64,000 bases of DNA from assembly GCA_015501075.1 (NCBI GenBank), contig JADNYJ010000017.1:248001-312000 (forward strand). The letters are read 5' to 3'. Source of the DNA: Gymnopilus junonius (Eukaryota; Basidiomycota; Agaricomycetes; Agaricales; Galerinaceae). Positions 46,618 through 57,404 of this stretch are shown piece by piece; positions within the stretch are counted from its first letter, which is position 1, and each line of letters begins with the position of its first letter. Both the position numbers and the translations under genes were made by a program. The notes under the pieces were generated by a model that saw only the letters and a list, made by a program, of their open reading frames with translations, was not told the DNA's origin and did not search any database.

Positions 46618-48006
46618 CGTTACTGTCGCATTTTTTTCTAGGATATCAAAGAGTTTGTCTATTTTGAATTGTATGGTACAATTCAAAATAGATAATATTT
46701 TCTGATATCCAGACGACCAGTGACGATTCCAACAGTGGGAAGTAGACTGAAAACTCTGAACTTGCATGCCTTTTTCAGGGTGCAATAGTGTCAGGAAACA
46801 CGCTTCGGCTTCCTGACTTGGCATTTCTCCTATCTTATCTTATTTCATCTACTTTTTCCGTCTTTGTGTCTTATTATCTGTAAGCGTGGCCATACGGTAC
46901 TTTTCTTCTAATTAGCCTTTTGCTGGTCTACTATCACAATACACACATCTTTCCCTTTCCATCTCGCGGCGCTGACAAATAACTTGTTCTTTCCATAAGA
47001 CTATTAGTTGAACAATGGCTTGGATTCTATTTCTTCTTTCCTTCAATTCTTACGAGAGGAGATTTCACAGGTGTCGTATATTGGTCGTATAGGTGAATTA
47101 TTACTGTTTTGGAAAGTTTTCGGCACTTGGGGCATGTTCGTCAAAAGTAAAATAAAAAAAATTACATTGAATCTGGACCTTTCCACTGCAGACACGATTT
47201 TTCGCCCATTTCCCCTTCAGTCTCTATGGTTCTTATTTGCATGTCAGTCCTGTAGCTTATGCACTATTTGAACCTTATAGACTCTTATAGACGAGTCCAG
47301 GGTGTTAAGTGGCCTTACTACCTTGCTGTATCGAGGTTTACTGCCCCAATACTCTTACACCCAATCTTAATGGGTTTTGACAAAATACTTTGGCAATGTT
47401 GAGTTTGTCATCACCTCTAATTGTAACACAAAGTGGGAAGGAACCGATTGACAAATAATCATAGTACACCATGTGTATTGCGGCCGATTCACTTTCTATT
47501 GTACCAATGGCCCAAGGTCAGTCATTATACGTATATAAAGACCAGCATCCTCGCAGCAGATCGCCTCAGTCCATCTCTCGCCCCTAGGGTAGCTAACAGA
47601 AGTGAGTTACTCATCTCATTGATGTGATTGCTCACTTTCATTGTTATGCCAGACACAACTATCCTTCGGCTCGACTACCAATTGCCTGTGGCGCGACTTG
47701 CCCCAAAAAGGCATTGTTGACGCGACGCGCGTTGTTTGCGGGCCACGTGCTGCACGTGCAGAGCAATTATCTGTTGCGGGGATTTGTCTTCTGTCACCGT
47801 CAGTCTGAACTTGAATGCTCTCTTGTCCCTCCGTCATCCTAGACAAGCCCCTCGCGAATTCTGCTCATCGTCGACATTTCCTTGTCCTCTGAGGGCTGCA
47901 GCCAACTGCCTGCGATCATCTTGGATCCCTGCTGCACTGCTGCATTTCCACCTTTGCCACAGCCTTCGGCACTGGCTTCAATTTCATCTAGGATTTCAAC
48001 AGGACA
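46618..48006. other. Intergenic with hairpin
   Basis: 1.4 kb between the metacaspase fusion and the serine-rich gene. Apart from the palindrome at 46641-46710 and a TATATAAAG at 47532, nothing was recognised. Open frames here lack family-like content. Confidence 0.4.
46641..46710. repeat. Long nested inverted repeat (hairpin)
   Basis: A perfect 16-bp inverted repeat at 46658-46673 and 46677-46692 (TCTATTTTGAATTGTA and its complement) has a 3-nt loop, TGG. It is enclosed by a second pair, GGATATCA at 46641-46648 and TGATATCC at 46703-46710. The whole could fold as one long interrupted hairpin. It may be a small transposable-element footprint or a processing/termination structure just downstream of the metacaspase gene. 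Confidence 0.8.
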
Positions 48007-51000
48007 ATGCCAATGTCTAACCCACCTTCGAACCATCAGAAAAATCGTAATAACCCTGGGCGAATGCAGATATCCGTGACCGATGTTGGCAAGGTCAGTG
48101 TACTCGTTTGTGGACTTCTCACTACCTCCGACGACTAACTGGACATTTTTCTCTACCCTTTTTATCCTCAAGACAATCGACGACAGCACCCCACCCATAT
48201 CCCCACCTCTTCCAGGACTCGCCCAATCCTCCTCAAATTCCTCAAGTTCCCCACCAGAACCTTCCACCCCTCCCCCTCCCCACACTCGGATCATCAGTCG
48301 CTCACGGACTCGAAATCGTTACCCCAATGATCTTGGCAGGGTACCTCTGCACCGTAGAGGCACCTCCAAGACCTACGAGGCCCTCGAAGATCTCCTCAGA
48401 GAAGCGGGATACAAGGAAACGAGAATTTTCACTCCCGAGACCGACCGCTCTGAAGGGAGAGATGATGCCTCAGGCACGAAAGGAGGGGATGACAGTCGAA
48501 TGAGCGTGGTCAAAGACGGGATGGAAGCTGTTGTTGGCTTTTTTGCGGGTCTTTTGCCCAGTGCTGCTGCGAGCAAGACGAGTCTGGTGTCGTCTGCGAA
48601 TACTTTGGAACCTTCCAATTCCACAGGGAATGGAAGCACAAGCGAATCTGCTACTGCTCATCCAGAACCGTTGACTGCCTCTCCACAGGAATATTCCCCG
48701 CCAGCTTCGCCGTCGCCTCTCCCTGGCGCTGGGGCTCAGCGGTACGCGAACCAGCAGCATGCAAACTCTAGCTCTAGCTTAAGGCAACAAGCGGGACGGA
48801 GAAGCTTCGATATGACGGAGCCGCCTACGCCTACGACTGCTAGTTCGTCAAATTTGACGTCTTCGGTTGATAGTCTCAATAGAGCGGGAGATCCAACGCC
48901 TAAAGCCGCTAGGTCGACGACTAGACCTGGTCATTCCGCTGCCAGTGGATACCAATATCACATGGCGCCGTTGCAGACGGCTGGTAGACCGTCTGTTCAG
49001 AGGACACCGAGTCACCTTTCGGCAGATCATCACTCGCTGCAGAGGCCATCTTCGAGGAGCTCGATGAGTCGGCCGGGGTCCTCTCAAGGTCGATACCCAT
49101 ACCAGGCGCAGGGACCGAGCGGGAGTGTGAATGGGATGCCGCCGTCGTCATCTCAGTCTCGTTCGCAATCGCGCCCGCATGCCCACCGTCAACCGACGCC
49201 TCTCACTCAGTCTAATCTTAGCCAACTGCATCAGCACCAACAACAACAACGTCATCATCCGCATCATCACGACTCGTCTTACTCCCCCATCGAATCCCCG
49301 CGCCCCTCCCGCGCCTCCGCCTACCTCCGGCACGTGGCCTCCATCCCTACCCTCCCCGCCCCGCCCACCTCCCGGCCCAGCTCCGCCCCCGTCGGCTTCT
49401 TCTCGTCGAAGTTCTCCTCCCTCACCAGACGGAGCGGCCGTCAGCTGAACGTGAGTCTGAATGACAAAGACTCTGAAGGTGAATATGGGGATGGACCGCC
49501 GTCGGTGTATTATCGCTCTGGGACAGGAGAGGAGGATGAGGATGAACGTGCGGTGAGGAGGTTGCAGCCCCCGATGCCGCCTTCGTGGCTGGAGACAGTG
49601 GCGAGGGCGGTTTTGTTTGGTGGTGGGAGTGTGGGTGGCCCGGCCCATCGGTCATCGTCGCCTTCCTCTGTTGCCGTTACTAGTGCTAGTGCTGGCGCTG
49701 CTACCAGAGGGACTCCAAACCGGTCTTCCTCGCATGCGTTCCTCCACCAACCGCATGCGCACCATCTGCGTCAGCAGGTGCTGAGGCCCATGCGGAGCTC
49801 GCTCTCTCAAGTCTCACATGCCTCTCACACCTCTCAAACATCCAAGAAGAGCGCCCGGAGCCAGTTATCCGACCAAACCAATCTGACCAACCCGAATGGT
49901 ACTGCTTCCAGCAGCAACGCTTTCCTCTCGCCTCCTCCGCTCCCGCACACCCCTCTCCCCTTGAATCCTCCGGCCTTGTTCGCCAAATTGGAGCGAGGCC
50001 GCGCGGGGAGGAGCGAGAGTCAAGTCTACACTACGCGGGTGATTTGTAGGAGTGCACCTGGGAGTCGAAGCGGGAGCGTCGCGCGGAGCGGTGGTGGTGG
50101 GAGTACAGGTGGGAGAAGGGACGCAAGTGGAGGGGGGAGAGTGGTGGACCTACCGTTGAACTTGAATTTAGGCCTGGGCTTGACTTCTGGGAATAACAAT
50201 AAGAATAAGAGGAAGAAGAAAGGAGGAGGCGAAGAGGTTCCGATGTTGGCGCGGACGAGGGCGGAGGGTGATATCCTCTGGTCTTCCTCCGAGTCTAAAA
50301 GTAGGCGTAAAATGAGGAAGACGAGGTCGAGGTCTAGGGATCGGCGGACGCGGTCTGAGCACCATAGGCGTAGTCATAAGCACCCCGCGCACCGCCCTCA
50401 GATTGGGGAAGATGCACAGAGTCGGTTCACGAGCACGAGCGAGTGGAACGCCGAGTCGGACTTGGATTCGGATCTGGAAGGAGGGGATTATAGCTCTGAA
50501 TGCTCGTCTTACTCTGAAGACTACGACGAGGAGGAGGAGGATGAAGGCGAACTTGACCTAGCTAGGATCCTCGTCCCTCCGAAGAGACAGAACTCGATTA
50601 GGAGTCTGCGTAAACACCTCGTAGGGTCTGCTGGTCTTCCAGCTCGGCCTGCGTCCAGGGGCTCTGGGTCTAGTCCGACTTCGAGAGGGCCAGATGGGTC
50701 GCCGATACCTCCTGTTCCTCCATTGCCACTACCATCGCCGTTATCCGGCTCGAGCTCACCTTTGATCTCAGCCTCGACCACGGGGAAAGGCGCTGCTGAA
50801 AACCATGGCAATGGCAATGCAATTGCGAGTGCGAGCGCGAGTGGAAGGTCGACGCCGAACTTGCCTTTCAGGAAACCGTTCAGGACGACGTCGTTGCAGT
50901 CATCTGAATGGGATGAACAGGACCATCATTCGCGTGAACGTGGTGGTGACTATTTTGAGAGGTGGAGTCCGAGTCTTGGTAAGGGTACGGAGGACGATGA

Positions 51001-51070
51001 TGAGCATGACAGGATGAGGATGCGGGGGTCGTTTGTGGGTTTTGAGGCTCAGGCGCAGAGGGGGTCGTGA
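48007..51070 (+). CDS. Very long serine-rich, disordered protein
   Basis: ATG at 48007 (MPMSNPPSNHQKNRN), one intron at about 48092-48174, then a single exon to TGA 51068-51070; close to 1,000 residues. After a Pro/Ser stretch comes the one clearly structured-looking part: TSKTYEALEDLLREAGYKET with RIFTPE, and MEAVVGFFAGLLPSAAASKT. The rest is low-complexity: Ser/Pro/Gln-rich runs, a QHQQQQRHHPHHH tract, PPTSRPSSAPVGFFSSKFSS, an SR-like basic segment (KMRKTRSRSRDRRTRSEHHR), an acidic run (EDYDEEEEDEGELD), and PPVPPLPLPSPLSGSSS. Such proteins often act as scaffolds in signalling or polarity. The family was not recognised. Confidence 0.82.
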
Positions 51071-52167
51071 TGCTTGGACCTTTTAGCTTGGACCTTCAGA
51101 ATCAGCTTCATTAGGCGCCTTGTGGCTGTTGGTGCGGTGAATGCCTTGGTCATAGTCATGGTCATCACTCTCGCCCTCGTCGACGCTCCGCTCTTGACAA
51201 TTATCATGGTCCAACATAGTTTCGGGTCTTCGTCATCAAAAGTATATCGGAAGAAACGGAAGGAAGCATATAACAAATCGAATCAAATCAAACCATATAA
51301 ACAAGACTTGTACATTTTAATTCAATCACATTCTCTCTCTTTCGGATTCTTTTTTCCTTTCCCTTTACTCTTCTTTTGGCCTTTACAGATTTTTTTTTCG
51401 GCATCTCGTTCCGTTTCTACTATAACTTTCATCCAGGCAATCAAACATCCATCTCGGTTCACGTTCACGCGCACGACTCACGCTCATTTAATATCTTTGA
51501 CGGCATCTTACATCCTTACATCTTATCTCCCTTTTCCACTTCACTTTACTTCACGACTCACTCATCCATCCCATTCATCCATTCACCCATTGATATAGCA
51601 CATGACAACTACTATAATCCACCCTCATCCTCATGTCGTGCGGCGTTGCGACTCGGCATTTTTCATTGTTCGATATTTTCATTATTCACTATATATCTTA
51701 TGCACCTTTTAGACTTGATTACTCTATTCCCATAATACTTTTTTTTTGTCTTTCTTAGGTTATCTTTCTGGTATTTTTTTGTGTGCGGAATTACTCTATA
51801 CTAGCGGGGGGTTTTTTTTTCTTGGTTATTACTCCACTGGTTAGGATAGAGGTATTTGGATTTAAAGGAAAGGCAAAGATGGGATGGGACGTAATCTTTC
51901 CTATGTAGAGTAGAATTGTTGGTCGCCCTCGTCCGTGCAAGTTATTCATTTACTTAGTCAACGATTCATCCGATATTCATTATCTACGACTACAATTCAC
52001 TCTAGTCACAATTCACAAATCATGCACGCCACTACCCCTCGATCCGAGACGAAAACCTGAGACAAGGGAAAACGCGAAACAGCAAATAAATTTGGAGACG
52101 ATACAGGACACAATCTTCATCAATGCACAACGGGAAACAAAGGGCGACTACTTTAAAAACACCAAGG
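51071..52167. other. Intergenic, no gene seen
   Basis: 1.1 kb, rich in T/C runs, between the convergent serine-rich and NYN genes. No supported gene. Confidence 0.4.
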
Positions 52168-54304
52168 CTACATGTACTGCGGTCGAAGCGCAACGCACTG
52201 CTCTCCTCTAATCCGCACATCATCAACAATCCCTGCTTCAACAGCGAGGCTGATGTATGTCTTGAATTTCGAACACTGGGCTTGCTTGTACACGGACGGA
52301 AACTTTTGCACGAGCACCGAACCCAACTGGGTCCTGCCCACACCCTGGGCACGTTCATCGCGCTGTTCTTGCCGGAGAACTGACACTAGAGGGCGGAACT
52401 TGATTGGAACGGAAGAGAGCGGGATGCTAGTCCTGGTAAGAGGCGCTGGTGGTGGTGTGGCTGGGGCGGGCGTTTTTGATGGTACATTCTTGGTGGTAGG
52501 CTTGAACGGCTGTGATGGTCCGGCTTTGGACGCGGGCGCCTCAGGAGTCCAAGGGCGCATTGGAGTCGACGCTCTCGAAGCTGGCGAGCTCTTGAGTAAA
52601 CTTGGAGCTGCGGAAGTTTGGGGTGGCGTTATCGCCACATAGTTCGCAACGGGCGTGGAGTTACTGGAAGCAGGGGCAGAGCGAGGTGGAGGAAGAGGCG
52701 ACGCGGTGCGCGCAGGAGATGGCGCTGATGCGATCGCCCTTTCGGGTTCTTTCTCAGATAGCTCTCTGACTGACTCGGATACAGAGGACGGCAGAGGTTC
52801 AGTTTGAGACGCGGTGCTCCTGAACAAATCATTGAAATACTCTTCGCCTTTTTCGGGAACATTGGTCTTGGTCTCATTCTCCTCATAAGGTTTGGCCGTG
52901 ATATCACTCTTTGTATCCGCAGTTTGGGCTGATGTCGGCGCGGTGGATGGCTCGACATGATTGATCAGGCTAAAATCCGAATGGTTGGAGGAAGGCGAAG
53001 ACGAGGATGAGGCGCTAGACGAAAGAGACTTTTTGGCCGAAAAAGGTGGCGATGCGGGCGCTTCAGGTTTTACCGACTCAGTGTCGCTCCCAAAAATCGG
53101 CCTAGAGGCCGGAATGGCGGTTGGCGATTCCAACGTTTCTTCTGGCAAAACATCATTTGGGACGAAGTGCCCGAATGGTTGTAAATCCTTCTGCTTTCCT
53201 TTCCACGTTGAAGACGAGATACCACCAGTCCCAGAAAAGGGTTCGGCAGATGGCTCGAATGAAGGGATGGGTGGCGTGGCCAAATTATCATAGCGAATAT
53301 TTGGGGGAGCTGAATCAGCCCTAAATTGCTCGCCAGCGCGGGATCGAGGGCGCGAAAAAAGGGGCCCTTCACCCAGTGGACCTAAATGACCTCTGTTGGG
53401 CTTTGGCATTGTGAATCCATTGCCAAGTTCGCTAAATACATTGAACATTTGAGGTTCGAAAGACCCTGAGAAAACAGAGTTCCTGCGAACCCGAGAAGGT
53501 CGAGTGGGGTATGTGGGTGGAGGAGGTTCACTTGAACGATTGTCCTGAGAATAATCCGGGTCGCTCAGCTCTGGCTTTCGAAAGCTCGGCGCGTGCTGGG
53601 TCCCATGACCGTTATTGAAAGCTGGTTCTCTAGGCAGACCCGAGGAAGGAAACGGCTCCTTAGGTCCTGAAGGGCGATCGAGGAAACCGTCGTCGTCAAC
53701 TATCCCTCCGCGAATACCCAAAACAACCCTAGTCCAATCCAACTCGGCTGACGCCTGAGCGACAAGGCTGGTGTGTACGGTTGAAGGGCAGATCAGAACA
53801 ACTTTATAGTTCCGAGTTCGTAGGAGAGAAATAGGGTAAGCTAGGTCCCTGTCTGCCGTGATTACGACAAATGTATGAGGTGGTGCATGGTCCCATGCGT
53901 GAATAAGGATGTCGGCTTGCAATTTAAATGCGTTAGTATTGCGTTCGAATGGCTGGAAATTTATGAAAGCTTACGAGCATGATTTTCGCATGGACATCCT
54001 TCCTTCCCTCAGATGGACAGTCTACCAATGTTATACCTGATGCCGATAACTCGGCGCGTACATTAGTCTCACGAGGCGAGAGCTGGGCGAAATCCGTGTA
54101 AGCTCTGAACGCCTTAATAGAACCAAAAGGAGTAATCGCCGTTCTCATATTCTTCACCAGTTCATACGTAGAAACGGATGAACTGGCACTTGTCAAACCA
54201 GTAGTTTCTGGAGCAGATATTAGTGAATAGGATGGTATATTCTAGTGGCATGTGTGCTTACCATAATCCCAAAATACGATTATATCTTCCTTTTCAACGG
54301 TCAT
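52168..54304 (-). CDS. NYN-domain protein with C-terminal LOTUS/OST-HTH domain (MARF1-like)
   Basis: Predicted RNA-binding ribonuclease-type regulator. The ATG at 54304 gives MTVEKEDIIVFWDYE, then SVSTYELVKNMRTAITPFGS, VDCPSEGRKDVHAKIML, and WDHAPPHTFVVITADRDLAY followed by RNYKVVLICPS. These are the NYN (PIN-like) landmarks, with Asp at FWDYE, GRKDV and ADRDLAY. A 400-residue disordered Ser/Pro linker leads to a C-terminal LOTUS-type domain (IKFRPLVSVLRQEQRDE, VGRTQLGSVLVQKFPSVYKQ, CSKFKTYISLAVEAGIV), stop at 52168-52170. The intron at 53917-53975 has typical size and CTAAC branch point, but gives a one-base mismatch at KIML/ADI. A GG in place of G would fix it; the alternative is a 22-nt intron adding 14 residues. 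Confidence 0.85.
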
Positions 54305-55697
54305 GAGCAGTTAGAAGGATTCTGGAAGAAAGGGCCACCAAGCACGATCCTCTTCTTTATAAACACGGCCTGAGCGTATGTTAGTGTCTCTTGCAGAACG
54401 TCCTGCAACCATGAGGCCGGTTCAACGAACTTTTCCCATGCTGGGACACGTGTGTGCGTTACAGTAGTTAAGTACTTATGTCAGGGCCAGGCAGAAGTAA
54501 GTGGTTTGTGGAAGGGACCCATGGGGACAATCGAAGGGGTAGGCGATCAGTTGGACATCAGGAGAGCTGAGGACATGCATAAATTTTGATGGATGAATTT
54601 TACACAAGTGAAAACCTCACGCACGCACCTGAGAAAGGCATCTCCGCAACATATTGGTTAGGAAAAGGCGTGCTTCGTTGATCGATAGCCGGTTCGAAAG
54701 GAAAACACCTGTTGAGGACCCACGAAGTGGCTTTGAAGTTTGACGCACTTCTGCCAGTCCGACTCTTTACAGACGAAATTCCTCACCAACGTTAAAACTG
54801 GGATGCTGATTAGTTACACCAGACTACAGCTCTGTGCCGAAAGGACCTGGCCATGTAGGTAATGAGAAAAATACAAGCATGTATATGTATGGGGCCCGGT
54901 GTGGCACTCATGATCAGGCTCCAAAATAACTGGCAGAACTGAAACAGATTTTGCCAATGTTGCAGGGTTGTGTTGGCTACGGAGAGTGAGCATAAAATCC
55001 ATGTTCAATTAGCTGGCATGAAATACCGTTTCATCAAGGAACAAGCAGCTGAAGTAGTAAAAACCAAACCATAGGGAAAAAAACGAGCCACATAACGGTT
55101 GCCAGAGTGTCCAACGAAAATTAGACGAAGTCATGTAAGGCCATGGCTTATGCTAGAGTGCTCTAACATGTCTGAAATCTGCCAAGTGTGGGGGCGAAGC
55201 AAAAGAAAATGGCGGTCGACGTCGAAGGAGGAATTTGAATCAACAGGAAACGCGTTTGCCGAACAAAAGGCGTTCATCACGTGATTCTAAGTAGTGTGCG
55301 TCGCGTAAACGCGTTCCTGTAAAGGACCAAAGGAGTACCTAATTGAGAATGAAGCAATTTTATTTGTGTTCATACACTTATGGGAAAGGTTGTCGAAATT
55401 TATAATTTAAATTGAGTGGTCATGAACGAACAGTAAATTTTCTCGTTATCGCATAAAAAAAATTCAATCTCTCCGAAAGAAGGTCGAAAGTAATAATAAT
55501 AATATCAGAATGCATGTAGCCAGATCCATCACGTTATACTCATCGCAAGCATTGTCTTGAAGAGGTAGCAATGGTGAGATGATGGTAACTGTAGCAAGAT
55601 ATGTCCATCAGCAAGGCGTCAAATGCTGGAACGTGGACAGAAAATTATACGCACCAATGAACAGATAATCAAGCTGGACATGAAGTCGAAAGGGCAC
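54305..55697. other. Intergenic, no gene seen
   Basis: 1.4 kb between the NYN gene and the pheromone precursor. Checked on both strands for further CaaX-ending short ORFs; none found. Small open frames are not family-like. Confidence 0.35.
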
Positions 55698-55865
55698 TCA
55701 GGCGACGACGCAATAAGCATTTCCGCCACTTCCACCAGTTTCTTCATTGGTTGGAACGGACTCTGTACGGGAAACGACACAGTAGGCATTGCCACCGCTA
55801 CCGCCAGTGTCCTGGGTAGTGGGGAGGTCAGTGGTTGGAACAGAGACGGTGGTGAAGGAATCCAT
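55698..55865 (-). CDS. Lipopeptide mating-pheromone precursor with two pheromone copies
   Basis: 55-residue ORF, start ATG at 55865 (MDSFTTVSVPTTDLPTTQDT), good context (gcaaATGG). It contains two copies of TGGSGGNAYCVV: the first followed by SRTESVPTNEE, the second ending in A and the stop, so the C-terminus is CVVA, a CaaX box for farnesylation. The opening MDSFTT, the acidic QDT/NEET just before each copy (likely cleavage region), the Gly-rich linker and the CaaX end are hallmarks of basidiomycete B-type pheromone precursors. The internal copy ends CVVS. A longer upstream open frame (to 55991) exists, but the M at 55865 is the normal start. No STE3-type receptor gene is visible in the window. 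Confidence 0.82.
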   Translation of the reverse strand: MDSFTTVSVPTTDLPTTQDTGGSGGNAYCVVSRTESVPTNEETGGSGGNAYCVVA

Positions 55866-57404
55866 TTGCTCGATGTTCGTTAGTTGCGCTTGGTGGGATT
55901 TTTCAAACGCGACTGAAGGATAATTAACGTCGGGAATTCGCCTCACTTTATACTTTTTTCTCCTCCATACCAGACTGCTGCTTTCACGCAAGCGAGTCGA
56001 CTATGGAATCGACTTTTCGAATTTGTCTCCGTGCTCCGCGCTCCGAGGACATTGTACCATTGTCCAGCCGAATTGATTGGTAATTCTTTTTGGCGATCGA
56101 AATTGAAAAGGTCATACATAGCCTGATTTGGGACCTTGCCGGTTACCTTCCCCCCCTGTGGCGCTTGATTAGGTGGGCCGCCCGAGTCGATTGGCTCCTG
56201 CCCACAATAGAAGGGGGAACAATAAGCACAATAGGTTTCAACAACAATTATGTGATTAAACAAAAAAAAAATCGGGGCAGACTGGAATGAGCAAGGGCCT
56301 GGCACGATCATTGTTCAAAGCGTATGTAAGTCACGGAACGTGTACAGACGGCTGACGCCCAAAAAATGACCTCTGGAAAAATTTGTCTTCCTAAAAGGCA
56401 CAGAGGCGCCTTTATCTGTTGATCATGAGCTCTAGGTGCCTGTCGACCAAGGGACTCGGAGAAGAAGTTGAATTCAACGGTACTAATCTTAGTCAAGACC
56501 TCAGTAAAAACCCCCCTGTTAGTGGGATAGTAACAAGTGTAAGCATAGAGAAGACGAATAAGCATGGGCGAATCGTGGAGTTGTGCAGTGTGGAAGACAC
56601 TTGAAAAAAATTTGATGCAATGGAGAGTGAGTGATGGTTCCAAAAGGGGCCATGAGCTGCGAGAACAAATAAAGGCAGACAAGGCGGAACAGGCCGGCCG
56701 CGATCGCTGCTATGCTTGCGCTTGACTTGCTCATCCACAGTTCAACTCCAAAACGCGTTTGAAGCTATTGACTCAGATTGAAATGCCCTGCCAGGATGTC
56801 GATGCTATAATTCCATTCCATTCTGAGACCAAAGACTAGATTCCCAGGTACGCTCACTGCTCAGACGCCTTACACGCTTACAACCTGCAATATGCTGACG
56901 TGATTCGACGCTTCATCGAACTTGCCATTGGATAGTCTTCTCTGAGCCACCACGGGGAAATTTGTAGTGTCCAGGTGCTCTCAATTCGACGTGTCTGCTG
57001 CTCTTGTGCTTGGCTGGTCAAATCCGGAAACACATGGCCCGGGCGGTCCTACAACGCCCTACCAGTCTCAAATACTGTGAAAGCATTATCCAACCATGCG
57101 TTTCGTGGGCGTAGAGAGCTGCGGAAGGTACGTACGTAAATGCATTATATTTTTATTTCCTTTCAAATGCATTCAAAAGGGGACGGTGGTGGTCTCTTTC
57201 CACTCATGATCCATTTCTTGGCACATGAACATCGAAATGGGGATAGTCGAGAGGCAATTCGTCACTGGCGTCAGTAATTCAATGTGAAGAAGAGATGGCG
57301 TACTTCCCAGTTGGACGTCGCCTGCGGGTCATGTGGCGCATACTCGAACTTCTCTCGCTAAAGAACATTATAAAATACTGTATGCGTATTCACTCGACAA
57401 CAAG
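55866..57404. other. Intergenic, no further gene supported
   Basis: 1.5 kb between the pheromone precursor and the epimerase. Several open frames on the minus strand (55943-56311, 56308-56682) have no recognisable content. A G-run and A-run near 56150-56270 are the only compositional features. Confidence 0.35.

Noticed and set aside
48083..48170. Upstream extension of the serine-rich ORF starting with codon ATG at 48083 (MLARSVYSFVDF)
   Set aside because: It lies in an intron: MPMSNPP... from 48007 splices with GTCAGT...CAAG to TIDDSTPPIS, and the 48083 frame is a fortuitous reading of that intron.
56308..56682. Possible second pheromone precursor or small secreted protein near the pheromone gene
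   Set aside because: No CaaX end and no repeated mature peptide in any frame of the neighbouring short ORFs.
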